The notes under the pieces: generated by a model
Told to the model about the DNA's origin: nothing
What the model saw: only the letters and a program-made list of their open reading frames with translations
Database searches by the model: none
Origin: Methanobrevibacter sp.
GTDB lineage: Archaea; Methanobacteriota; Methanobacteria; Methanobacteriales; Methanobacteriaceae
Direction: 5' to 3'
DNA length: 39,925 nt
Assembly (NCBI RefSeq): GCF_017427765.1
Contig: NZ_JAFRSC010000021.1
Coordinates: 1-39,925, forward strand
Position numbers and translations under genes: made by a program
In this document: one piece after another, positions 26,914 to 33,694 of the stretch
How positions within the stretch are numbered: position 1 is the first letter of the stretch
Layout: each line of letters opens with the position of its first letter

Positions 26914-27273
26914 TTGGAAAATGAATTGAGTTTTGATGAGAGATTCGAAGCTCTTGGTGAGTATTTTAATGTAGAATCTCCTGGTGAAATTCGCAAACAA
27001 TTTGAAAAAAATGAGAATATTTTTGTTTTGCTTGATGGATTGAAACCTTTTTTAGAGAAATCGTTTTGTGATGCAGAATTTTCACTGGAAATGAATTTTG
27101 AACCTGAAATGGATGATAAGTTTGTTATTTTGAGAGTAAACGTTCCCGAAGAAAGATTCAATAATGGTGTTTCTGAAGAGATTAGGTCTTTGGATTTGAA
27201 AATTTGGGATTTAAGACGCGATATTCAGGTTTTCCGTGATTTATCGATAATGCCGGGGATAAAAGATGTTTGA
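26914..27273 (+). CDS. HEPN-partner protein, copy B (possible antitoxin)
   Basis: 119 residues, paralogue of the gene at 25936. The TTG at 26914 follows the same AGAGGTGATTTT context, so the longer frame upstream (from 26827) is not the real start. It keeps ELSFDERFEALGEYF, DAEFSLEMNFEPEMDDKFVI and RVNVPEERF; the C-terminal helix differs most from copy A (SLDLKIWDLRRDIQVFRD). It is intact although its HEPN neighbour is gutted, as expected if an antitoxin can stay without harm while the toxin is lost. Confidence 0.75.
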   Translation: MENELSFDERFEALGEYFNVESPGEIRKQFEKNENIFVLLDGLKPFLEKSFCDAEFSLEMNFEPEMDDKFVILRVNVPEERFNNGVSEEIRSLDLKIWDLRRDIQVFRDLSIMPGIKDV

Positions 27274-27364
27274 TTTTAGAAAAGTTAATGTTGTGGCAGA
27301 TATTCTGGCCAGTATGGATGATGAAATTCGGGCACTTAAGACCTCACCGCCATACAGGTTATAG
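27266..27364 (+). pseudogene. Gutted HEPN gene (internal deletion, 32 codons left)
   Basis: The ATG overlaps the end of the 119-residue gene by 8 bases exactly as in unit A. The frame begins MFDF and ends ALKTSPPYRL, matching the first ~20 and last ~10 residues of the intact HEPN protein (MFDF, ALKVSPPYRL). The whole HEPN core, about 98 codons, is missing. The deletion kept the frame and the stop codon. Confidence 0.8.
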
Positions 27365-27427
27365 ATATTTTTTTTAAATAATTTCAAAGTTACATGTTTT
27401 TTACAAAATTGCCCTAAAACAGTAAAG

Positions 27428-27664
27428 TTTATATACTTATGAAAAACATAACTATAATTGTACTTTAAATTTGATATAACTAAACCACGCCATTATATCG
27501 ATGTAAATTGTCTTAATACGAATTCAACTAACTAGGGAGTTGATAATAATGCCACAAGTGTATAAAACTACTGCATGGAGCGTAGTATTCTTTTAAGATT
27601 ATTAGTTGCTTAATCTATAAAATCAAACTTAAATAATCCTTTCACCCCAGATTAAGCAACTTTT
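27428..27664 (+). promoter_or_regulatory. Leader region with 15-codon frame and 13-base stem
   Basis: The gap 27365-27724 holds a TATA-like TTTATATAC (27428-27436), apparently the promoter left from a deleted third HEPN unit. Next come a GGGAG ribosome site (27535-27539) and a 15-codon frame 27549-27596 (MPQVYKTTAWSVVFF). Eight bases later a perfect 13-base inverted repeat follows: AGTTGCTTAATCT (27604-27616) and AGATTAAGCAACT (27649-27661), running into TTTT. This is either a terminated small transcript or an attenuator-like leader of the gene at 27725. Confidence 0.4.
27549..27596 (+). CDS. Candidate 15-residue leader peptide
   Basis: ATG 27549 lies 9 bases after GGGAG. The peptide MPQVYKTTAWSVVFF has no known relatives to me. 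Its place just before a strong stem-loop is the only support beyond the ribosome site. It may not be translated. Confidence 0.3.
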   Translation: MPQVYKTTAWSVVFF

Positions 27665-27724
27665 AATATTTTACCGTAATCAGCAGAAGAATTAAGTAAA
27701 ACCGTCATCATTTGAGGAATAAAT

Positions 27725-28249
27725 ATGGAAAGTATTGTAAAAGATAATTTGAATGTAAGAGATATTGTTGAAAGAGCCGTTAACGGCCATCCCGAGTTTC
27801 ATTTCTTTGTGGATGAACTCACAGCCGACGATTACATGCCGACTTATGCAGGCATCGCCGATGAAAAATACACCTACGAGAGTATGGATGAAGGATTTTT
27901 TGATTTCATCGAAAGAAAAATCGCATCCGACGGAGTATATGTAAGAATATGTTATCTTGTCGGTGAGGAAACTGACGGCGAAGCCATTTTTACAATTGAA
28001 ATTGCAGGAAACGAAAAGGTCTTCAGGACAAATGACCTTGAAAGCGTCCAGGTTGTGGAAATGGCAGATTATGGAGTAAAAATCAAAGGAAATACCCTTA
28101 CTCTTGGAACAACCGTTGAAGGCGGATGCTCACAGACTCCTTACTTTGCCGAGTTCGGATCCAAAAGGGGCAATGAGACATACCTTTCTTTGGACAATCC
28201 TCTAAACATGTTCATTATAAGTCTGATGAAAGAATTTCTGGAACTGTAA
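27725..28249 (+). CDS. Hypothetical 174-residue protein
   Basis: I do not recognise the family. It is acidic and soluble, without signal peptide or membrane helix. The N-terminal third (VRDIVERAVNGHPEFHFFVDEL) is helical. The middle alternates beta strands (VYVRICYLVGEETDGEAIFT, VVEMADYGVKIKGNTLTLGT), and it ends in a helix MFIISLMKEFLEL. A purine-rich GAGGAAT at 27714-27720 serves as ribosome site. The long structured leader upstream is its most notable context. Codon use is richer in C/G at third positions than in the HEPN genes, so it probably belongs to the older genome. Confidence 0.6.
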   Translation: MESIVKDNLNVRDIVERAVNGHPEFHFFVDELTADDYMPTYAGIADEKYTYESMDEGFFDFIERKIASDGVYVRICYLVGEETDGEAIFTIEIAGNEKVFRTNDLESVQVVEMADYGVKIKGNTLTLGTTVEGGCSQTPYFAEFGSKRGNETYLSLDNPLNMFIISLMKEFLEL

Positions 28250-28339
28250 ATTTATGCTTAATAATACTTTGCGAGGTGTTGTATGTAGTCATTGGTAGTC
28301 TTTTCAATCGCTGTTGAGTTTAGTTGATTTGGGGTGCAT

Positions 28340-28696
28340 ATGTTAGATTTCGATAAGTTTAGAGATGAAATTATTGAGTTTTGTACAAAAGATACGTTAA
28401 AGGCAATTGACTGGGGACTCCTTGATTTGGGAGGAGTTGAAAACTGCGAGCTTAAAGAGGTCCTGCTTGCGGTTGAAAATGCATTGGCACTGGAACTTGA
28501 GAATAATTACCGGCAAAATGATACTGGAATATTCAGGGTATTCAAGACATCTGAGTTCTGGTATTATGATGAAGAAGGATATATAATTAGGGCAGAAAGC
28601 TTAGGTGAGCTTAAAAGGCTTGTTGAAAGTCAAAACAGAATCTGGTATGTGTTTGATGAGATTTCATTGGAAAATTTTGGAGGTATGACTGATTGA
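28340..28696 (+). CDS. Hypothetical protein with a TG(F/I)-x-V-(Y/F)-K-EFW domain
   Basis: 118 residues from ATG 28340 (GGGGTG just upstream; a GTG start at 28334 is also possible). The N-terminal half is helical (FDKFRDEIIEFCTKDTLKAI). The C-terminal half TGIFRVFKTSEFWYYDEEGY, then SLGELKRLV and IWYVFDEISLE, matches both halves of the protein at 30167. This small domain is not one I can name. The function is unknown. Confidence 0.6.
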   Translation: MLDFDKFRDEIIEFCTKDTLKAIDWGLLDLGGVENCELKEVLLAVENALALELENNYRQNDTGIFRVFKTSEFWYYDEEGYIIRAESLGELKRLVESQNRIWYVFDEISLENFGGMTD

Positions 28697-28704
28697 TTCT
28701 GACA

Positions 28705-28777
28705 CGGTTTGGCCATGTTTTTTTAGCATGTATCACTTAACTCCTATTTTTAGTTTTTTTTTTTCATGGTCAAACCG
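28705..28777. repeat. 73-base inverted-repeat element
   Basis: CGGTTTGGCCATG (28705-28717) and CATGGTCAAACCG (28765-28777) are complementary over 13 bases with one G-T pair. The 47-base interior has two T-runs. It starts 8 bases after the stop at 28696, so it may act as a terminator in both directions, or be a very small mobile-element trace. Confidence 0.5.
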
Positions 28778-28824
28778 CATAATTACATAATATTTTTAAC
28801 TTATTCTTTTCAGATATAATATCA

Positions 28825-29823
28825 ATGACCTTACTTGATATTCCCGACGAATTCGTTTTAAAAAGACTTGATGGCGAAATCAGATATGATTTCGGTCTTG
28901 CTGTTTTTAGTGCCGATGACAAGCTCAGATTTCAGCTTGACGGCGTTACAACATCATGGATGGGGGCTGATGATGATTTTATAAAAAGAATCCGATTTGA
29001 CAATCTAAACAGATGCCTTCGCCATGACCATCTTTTAAAGGAAATTGAGATTAAAAACACTTTGGATGAGGCCGTGGGGTATCTTGAGGGTGAAAAGTAT
29101 TCAAAAGCCATTACTCTGTTTGATAAGGTCATATATTATGATGAAAACTACGGCCCGGCACTTCTTTTTAAATCCCATGCTCTTTTTGGTCAGGGGCATT
29201 TCATAAAGGCTTTTCGATATTACAAAAGAGCAATTAAGGCCGACGGTAATCTAAAAGACATTGACTATCATAAGCTACTTTTAAAAAAGTCATCCGAGGA
29301 AAGGGACAGCTTTCCTAAAATCAAGCTGCAGATATTCACAGGCGATGAGCATTTCGCACACGGCAATTATCTAAAGGCAATCGAAAGCTATGACAATGCT
29401 CTTGCAAATCCCTCAAAGTTCAAATCAAAGATTTTATATAAACTTTTAAATAAAAAGGCAACCGCACTGTTTAAGCTTAAAATGTTTGATGAAGCATTGA
29501 AATGCTTTGAAAAGTCCATTGAAGTCAGAAAAAATGATTATGCCATTTACATGAAAGGATTCTGCCGCTACTCTCTTGGATTGGATATGGATGATGAGTT
29601 TAAAGGGCCTCTTGAAATAACAAAATCCCAGCATCTCTACCGGGCACTGATTTTAAATGAATCCAGATTGTACGGGGATGCGATTAAATGTGTGGATGAT
29701 TTGTTAGCCAATCATTTCGCTGCAGATAAAATCTATTTCATTGCACTTTCATGCAAAATATCTGCAATGCAATCACTGGGTATAGATGCAGGCCGTGAAA
29801 AATATCTACTTGAGCGATTATGA
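28825..29823 (+). CDS. TPR-repeat protein
   Basis: 332 residues. The N-terminus (~1-75) is a globular part without named homology. Residues ~78-330 hold several tetratricopeptide repeats: YLEGEKYSKAITLFDKVIYY, ALLFKSHALFGQGHFIKAFR, GNYLKAIESYDNALANP, KKATALFKLKMFDEALKCFE and a last pair near SRLYGDAIKCVDDLL. No signal peptide or membrane segment, so a cytoplasmic scaffold. No clear ribosome site precedes the ATG, which may mean a near-leaderless mRNA. It is probably not in an operon with the gene before it, because the inverted-repeat element intervenes. Confidence 0.8.
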   Translation: MTLLDIPDEFVLKRLDGEIRYDFGLAVFSADDKLRFQLDGVTTSWMGADDDFIKRIRFDNLNRCLRHDHLLKEIEIKNTLDEAVGYLEGEKYSKAITLFDKVIYYDENYGPALLFKSHALFGQGHFIKAFRYYKRAIKADGNLKDIDYHKLLLKKSSEERDSFPKIKLQIFTGDEHFAHGNYLKAIESYDNALANPSKFKSKILYKLLNKKATALFKLKMFDEALKCFEKSIEVRKNDYAIYMKGFCRYSLGLDMDDEFKGPLEITKSQHLYRALILNESRLYGDAIKCVDDLLANHFAADKIYFIALSCKISAMQSLGIDAGREKYLLERL

Positions 29824-29887
29824 TTCATCCACTTTTTTTCAAAATATTTATATCTTGTTATTAACATACTAGTTATCAGGTGTTAAA

Positions 29888-30160
29888 ATGGATGACGAAA
29901 TGTTAGTAAAACTGGCCTATGTTAATATATCATCTTACAGGGCAAAAGCCACAAAATCCCTTAAGGATACAGTCAAGACTCCAACGGAAGTTGCAGAAGA
30001 TACCGGAATTAGAAGAAACCATATTTCAAAAGTGCTTCGTGAGCTTAAGGAATCCGGCGTGGCCGAATGCATAAACGAAGAGGCACACCGTGGAAGACTT
30101 TACAGGTTAACAAGTGTCGGGGAAGAGATTGTCGACAGCGTTGTTCCCCATGAAAAATAG
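29888..30160 (+). CDS. Winged-helix DNA-binding regulator
   Basis: A 90-residue protein. Residues ~20-85 form a winged helix: KTPTEVAEDTGIRRNHISKV is the helix-turn-helix, LRELKESGVAECINEE leads to the wing, and GRLYRLTSVGEEI is the second strand with the classic YxLTxxGxE ending of MarR/ArsR-like regulators. AGGTG at 29878-29882 is the ribosome site. It is followed after 6 bases by the gene at 30167, so the two are cotranscribed. Target genes are unknown. Confidence 0.85.
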   Translation: MDDEMLVKLAYVNISSYRAKATKSLKDTVKTPTEVAEDTGIRRNHISKVLRELKESGVAECINEEAHRGRLYRLTSVGEEIVDSVVPHEK

Positions 30161-30166
30161 ATTTCT

Positions 30167-30538
30167 ATGAAATTTTCAGGATTCATGAACGTATATCAGA
30201 TGGATGATTTAAGCTGGAAGTATGTCTTCGGTGAAAAATCACACACCGCAGACAATCTGAAGGATTTGGAATTTCTCGTTCGAATGCACGGGCTTAAATG
30301 GAATATTCTGGATAAGGATCTTGCGGCAAAATCCATTGATGAGGACAGGAACAATTACACAGGTTTTTATAAGGTCTATAAAAACGGCGAATTCTGGTGT
30401 TATAGAGGGTCTGATTTGAAATCCCATAGTCTTCAAACCCTGAAAAAGAGAGTTTTAGGCGAAAATCTCGAGTGGAGAGAAACCGATAGTGATCTGGCCT
30501 ACAAGAACTGGAAACTCGATTTGCGAAAATTTGAATGA
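30167..30538 (+). CDS. Hypothetical protein made of two copies of a small W-rich domain
   Basis: A 123-residue protein. The two halves align: SGFMNVYQMDDLSWKYVF, then LKDLEFLV, LKWNILDKDLAAK (residues ~4-53), and TGFYKVYKNGEFWCY, then LQTLKKRV, LEWRETDSDLAYK (residues ~61-113). The same domain forms the C-terminal half of the protein at 28340. No family name is known to me. The pattern of short strands followed by a helix and a W-containing strand suggests a small alpha/beta unit. It is cotranscribed with the winged-helix gene. Confidence 0.65.
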   Translation: MKFSGFMNVYQMDDLSWKYVFGEKSHTADNLKDLEFLVRMHGLKWNILDKDLAAKSIDEDRNNYTGFYKVYKNGEFWCYRGSDLKSHSLQTLKKRVLGENLEWRETDSDLAYKNWKLDLRKFE

Positions 30539-30549
30539 TTGGTGATAAT

Positions 30550-30760
30550 ATGGGAATTTGTCCAAGATGCGGCAGTTTTGTCGATGAAGGGGGGCCTTAC
30601 TGTCTGTGTGCAGCTACATTCCATCATCGCTGATGATACAATCGAAATTGACGTTCTCGAAGATGTTTTAAACGATTACGGCTATGATTTGGATGATTTT
30701 GAATCTGGCATTATGGATGAAGATGAGCTTGAAGAGATTCTTGATGAGGTTGAAAACTGA
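30550..30760 (+). pseudogene. Zinc-ribbon acidic protein with a frameshift
   Basis: GGTGATAAT leads to ATG 30550, which reads MGICPRCGSFVDEGGPYCLC and stops at 30631-30633 after 27 codons. A second frame then encodes an acidic tail, DDTIEIDVLEDVLNDYGYDL onward, ending at 30760. Zinc-ribbon heads (CPRCG) joined to such DLDDF/DEDELEEIL tails are typical single proteins in these methanogens. Removing one T near 30631 restores one reading frame. A 73-codon open frame from TTG 30539 spans the tail, but its first half is the zinc ribbon read in the wrong frame. Either a real mutation, a programmed shift, or a sequencing error. The second cysteine pair is C-x-C, which also hints at damage. Confidence 0.6.
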
Positions 30761-30764
30761 CATT

Positions 30765-31046
30765 TTAGTTTGGTTTTGAGGAGTTATTTACTTTTAGTAT
30801 TTCTTTTTTTGATAGTCCTGTTAATTCGGATATTTTTTCGATTGGAAAGTTGTCTTTTAGCATTTTTTCTGCTATTTCAAGACCAAATCCATATTTGCCT
30901 TTTTGTCTTCCTTCTTTTATTCCTTTTTGTCTTCCTTCTTTTATTCCTTCTTGTCTTCCTTCTTTTATTCCTTCTTGTCTTCCTTCTTTTATTCCTTCTT
31001 GTCTTCCTAGTTTTGTGTAGTATCTTTCTACAGGGTTAATTTTCAT
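30765..31046 (-). CDS. Free-standing Rpn C-terminal domain (short Rpn)
   Basis: 93 residues, starting MKINPVERYYTKLG with AAGGAG 7 bases before the ATG (31059-31054). It copies the last 99 residues of the Rpn nuclease gene next to it: same start, a GRQEGIKE tandem repeat (~4 units), and the same end EKMLKDNFPIEKISELTGLS. It has no nuclease domain. Stretches of DNA are identical between the copies (for example 31012-31046 and 31415-31449, and a 40-base run near 30800). In E. coli, Rpn proteins make a short C-terminal form from an internal start, and it neutralises the toxic full-length form. This gene looks like such a short form made into its own gene; that role is inferred. Confidence 0.75.
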   Translation of the reverse strand: MKINPVERYYTKLGRQEGIKEGRQEGIKEGRQEGIKEGRQKGIKEGRQKGKYGFGLEIAEKMLKDNFPIEKISELTGLSKKEILKVNNSSKPN

Positions 31047-31149
31047 GTTTTTTCTCCTTAAATGGAGGATTGTGAAATTAATCACAATCCAAATATTTAC
31101 GATTTGTTGAAATATTTGATGATTTCAGTATGTATTTAGGTGATGTGGG

Positions 31150-31449
31150 TTAGTTTCCTTTTAATATTTCTTTTTTTGATAGTCCTGTTAATTCGGATAT
31201 TTTTTCGATTGAATAATTATCTTTTAGCATTTTTTCTACTATTTCAAGTTTATATTCTTGTCTTCCTTCTTTTATTCCTTCTTGTCTTCCTTCTTTTATT
31301 CCTTCTTGTCTTCCTTCTTTTATTCCTTCTTGTCTTCCTTCTTTTATTCCTTCTTGTCTTCCTTCTTTTATTCCTTTTTGTCTTCCTTCTTTTATTCCTT
31401 CTTCTTTTCCTAGTTTTGTGTAGTATCTTTCTACAGGGTTAATTTTCAT
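31150..31449 (-). CDS. Nested short Rpn translated from an internal start
   Basis: Within the nuclease gene, GGAGG (31462-31458) lies 8 bases before an in-frame ATG at 31449. This would make a 99-residue protein holding only the repeat and C-terminal domain. The spacing is better than that of the gene's own start. The neighbouring separate copy begins at the same methionine with an unrelated leader yet also a strong AAGGAG, so this methionine is a natural start. The published precedent is the intragenic RpnS antitoxin of E. coli. Confidence 0.6.
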   Translation of the reverse strand: MKINPVERYYTKLGKEEGIKEGRQKGIKEGRQEGIKEGRQEGIKEGRQEGIKEGRQEGIKEGRQEYKLEIVEKMLKDNYSIEKISELTGLSKKEILKGN

Positions 31450-32148
31450 TTTTGTTTCCTCCATATAATTATCCAATTCAGTTTCATCAAGCATATTGGC
31501 GCTTAATACGTCCAACAGATATACGATTGCTGTTTTTTCATTAATGTCCATTTCGGATTTCTCTGCAATTTTGTCAATCAATTTTCTGGCTTTTGTAATT
31601 ATTTCAAGTTTTGATTCGCTATAGCTGGTATAGACTATAACCTGCAGGGATGCAATATCCTCATCGGTAATTTCTTTATTGTATTTAAGTTTGTTTTCAA
31701 TCCTATTAAATATTTCACTAGCCTGAAAATCCTTAAATGATATTATATGCATTGTATATGTGCATCCGTCTTTGATTACAAAGTCTTTTTTTGTATATGG
31801 TGCTTTTTTAATGCATAATATGTATAATTCGACTTTGCAATTCTTGAACACACGAAACGAGGATATATACTGGAAAAATCTCCTGATGTCATCTTCTGTG
31901 GGAAGTTCGCTCTGGCATTCGACAATCATGCAGATTTCCTCACCGTTGAAATATACCTCACCTGCAAAATCTATGCGATGGATATTCGGCTGGATATCTG
32001 TCAGCTCGGTTATTATTGTCCTTTTGATTTTGTAGGGTATTCCTGCAAATTCAAGAAGTCCGTTTGCACGCTTTTGAAGGATGCTTTTGAAGGCATAATC
32101 ATTATAATGCCCATATTTTTTAGTTGAAATTTCTGTTTTTGCACTCAT
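31150..32148 (-). CDS. Rpn-family PD-(D/E)XK nuclease (recombination-promoting nuclease / putative transposase family)
   Basis: 332 residues from ATG 32148; the longer frame to 32241 lacks support. The N-terminal nuclease domain shows HRIDFAGEVYF (D60) and MIVECQSE (E77-x-Q79), the D...ExQ active-site form of this family. A helical middle follows, then residues 234-332: MKINPVERYYTKLG, a charged GRQ(E/K)GIKE tandem repeat, and ISELTGLSKKEIL. These proteins cut DNA with little specificity and several E. coli members act in phage defence. The C-terminal part has its own ribosome site inside the gene (separate entry). It is flanked downstream by the duplicated short copy. Confidence 0.88.
   Translation of the reverse strand: MSAKTEISTKKYGHYNDYAFKSILQKRANGLLEFAGIPYKIKRTIITELTDIQPNIHRIDFAGEVYFNGEEICMIVECQSELPTEDDIRRFFQYISSFRVFKNCKVELYILCIKKAPYTKKDFVIKDGCTYTMHIISFKDFQASEIFNRIENKLKYNKEITDEDIASLQVIVYTSYSESKLEIITKARKLIDKIAEKSEMDINEKTAIVYLLDVLSANMLDETELDNYMEETKMKINPVERYYTKLGKEEGIKEGRQKGIKEGRQEGIKEGRQEGIKEGRQEGIKEGRQEGIKEGRQEYKLEIVEKMLKDNYSIEKISELTGLSKKEILKGN
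31257..31410 (-). repeat. 24-base tandem repeat in the Rpn gene
   Basis: About six near-perfect copies of a 24-base unit encode GRQEGIKE, or GRQKGIKE in some copies. A shorter set (~4 copies) lies in the duplicated fragment at 30898-31010. Eight-residue charged repeats of this kind form extended helices or coiled coils. Copy number differs between the two genes, so the array expands and shrinks. Confidence 0.85.
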
Positions 32149-32744
32149 ATTGGCTAATATATTCAAAAGAGTATTTAAACTTGTGATGAGCTGAAATGAA
32201 TATTGATTTGTCTTTAAAAATTGATATTGGCAGTATATCAAAGTAATCTGTTTTTTTATTGTTATATTGGTGATGTCTTTTAGCAGATCCGATTTTCTGC
32301 AGTTTACGTTGTGAAATAAAAATTATGTCCAAATATTAAATTTTCAATAATATCTTTTTTTGCAGTAATCATAAATTTAATTTTAATTTGAAAAAATCAG
32401 AAAGATTTAAATAGGTAATATAATAATAAATGCAATTATAGGTTTAAAATAAAAGTTTTAATCGATATGAATTGTTCACATCGATAAAATTAAAAACTTT
32501 AATTTTCCGGTTTTGATGTAAAAATCATTTAAATGATTTTTAAACTGGGCAAAAAAGAGGTATTGAACCTGTTTATGTGATAACGGGTGGAGTAAATTGA
32601 ATGTAATTCAAAGAGGTTCGAATTTCGAAGGCAATGTATTTAAAACCCTCAATGTTTCTGCATTGAAGTGGTGTTTTGTCTAATCGGACCTGATGTGAGT
32701 GAAACTAAATTCGACAAATGTCGGCAATATTGTGGGGGATGTAA
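32149..32744. other. Long intergenic region with a 24-base palindrome and possible structured leader
   Basis: No strong gene. A perfect 24-base palindrome covers 32519-32542 (centre CATTTAAATG). Before it, TCGATATG and CACATCGA (about 32462-32484) pair around a 7-base loop. After it, TTGAAT/ATTCAA and TTCGAA/TTCGAA repeats lie at 32597-32628. A 28-codon frame from TTG 32597 with GGGTGG upstream (32585-32590) begins MNVIQRGSNFEGNVF and ends at 32683; it is weakly supported. The part next to 32148 should hold the promoter of the Rpn gene (TTTAAATA on the minus strand near 32180). Confidence 0.35.
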
Positions 32745-33020
32745 ATGGAGATTAAAGAAACATCCAGCATGGATTTGACCCAATTTATAGGGCCTGAAAG
32801 CATTCATCTCATTGCGGGATGCTCAAACAACGTCATTGTTGACGGCAAGGTGTTCCTGCATAATGTAAGATCAATACACTTTGCAAACGGCGACGGATAT
32901 CATGTGGAGTTTGTCTGCTACGACGAGACAATGGACGCACAGGAGCTCTACATATATAACGTATCCTCAATAGTGGTCGAATCGGTATATGGTGAGCAGA
33001 TGCTTTTTAAGGACAATTAA
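32745..33020 (+). CDS. Hypothetical 91-residue protein
   Basis: Not recognised. A soluble, beta-rich protein: IHLIAGCSNNVIVDGKVFLH, YHVEFVCYDETM, ELYIYNVSSIVVESV. It is likely a small beta barrel or sandwich. GGGGGATG at 32734-32741 is a strong purine ribosome site. Codon use is GC-richer at third positions than the surrounding DNA, arguing for a real gene. It follows the long structured intergenic region. Confidence 0.6.
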   Translation: MEIKETSSMDLTQFIGPESIHLIAGCSNNVIVDGKVFLHNVRSIHFANGDGYHVEFVCYDETMDAQELYIYNVSSIVVESVYGEQMLFKDN

Positions 33021-33136
33021 TTTGGCATTGAATCATAGATTCAATGTCATATTTTTTTTCTAAATACTTTTAATATGAAAGAAATACAAATTACCATTAT
33101 ATAAGTCATTTAGGCTACAAATTTGTAGGTGAAAAT

Positions 33137-33481
33137 ATGGGATTATTCGATAAATTGAAAGGCGGCAGCAATAAGCCTAAAAACTATGCAAAAATGTATC
33201 TGGACGCTATGGCCAAAAAAAATGTAGATAAGGCAGAAGAAATATTTGAGGAATGGAGCGCGCAGCCTGACTGTGAAAATGATGCAAACTATATGCTTGT
33301 CAAGACTTTCTATGAGATACTTAAACAGAAACCTTACGATGAAATAGATGAGCTTCTTAAAAAGGCATATTCCCTGGAACCTGTTGACCCTTCTCAGCAT
33401 GGTTTGATAAGAATGATGGTTGATGTCAGATTGATGAAACCTGGATATGAAGGGCTTATGGGTAAATACGCTAAAAAGTAA
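33137..33481 (+). CDS. Small TPR-like helical protein (MGLFDKLK family)
   Basis: 114 residues. It begins MGLFDKLKGGSNKPKNYAKM, then helical hairpins KMYLDAMAKKNVDKAEEIFE and LVKTFYEILKQKPYDEIDEL in TPR-like spacing. AGGTGA at 33127-33132 is the ribosome site. The MGLFDK(L/F)K opening, common in small Methanobrevibacter proteins, recurs in decayed form at the head of the next gene (33587 onward), so the two probably share an origin or a targeting signal. Confidence 0.65.
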   Translation: MGLFDKLKGGSNKPKNYAKMYLDAMAKKNVDKAEEIFEEWSAQPDCENDANYMLVKTFYEILKQKPYDEIDELLKKAYSLEPVDPSQHGLIRMMVDVRLMKPGYEGLMGKYAKK

Positions 33482-33694
33482 TGATTTAACCTGTGTAGGA
33501 TTTTTAAAAATTTTGACTAAACCTTAGGGGATATAAATTCAATTGAACTTTTTAATGTATTTTTAAAAGAATAGGGATAAAATAGGGGATTATTCGACAG
33601 ATTCAAGACAAAATCTGAAAATGAAGATTCACCAGCCGCAAAACCTAAAAGCAAAAGGCAGCTTATAAAAATTATTCAAAATAAGGATTCAAGT

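Larger units (their letters stand above)
25726..27375 (+). repeat. Tandem duplication of a HEPN two-gene module
   Basis: Unit A (~25726-26690) and unit B (~26695-27375) share a ~200-base upstream region (AAAATTGCCCTCACTT, ACTGACTATTTTTTATACTA, TTAACTTAAAAAGAGGTGAT), a 119-residue gene and the start and end of a HEPN gene. Unit B lacks about 100 codons of the HEPN gene. A third, shorter trace follows at ~27400-27450 (AAAATTGCCCT, TATGAAAAACATA), suggesting a third unit that has been mostly deleted. Confidence 0.85.

Noticed and set aside
30539..30760. Continuous 73-codon frame from TTG 30539 as a normal gene
   Set aside because: Its first half is the zinc-ribbon coding sequence read out of frame, and the ribosome site points to ATG 30550.
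31257..31410. Regular 24-base repeats that could suggest a CRISPR array
   Set aside because: There are no spacers; the repeats are contiguous and encode GRQEGIKE units of the Rpn protein.
30770..31442. Leucine/phenylalanine-rich plus-strand frames resembling membrane proteins
   Set aside because: They are the antisense of the charged GRQEGIKE repeats in the Rpn genes; the low-complexity LLFLLVF pattern follows from that.
32615..32626. GGTTCGAATTTC resembles a tRNA T-loop
   Set aside because: The bases before and after do not form a T-stem, and no acceptor, D or anticodon arm can be folded around it.
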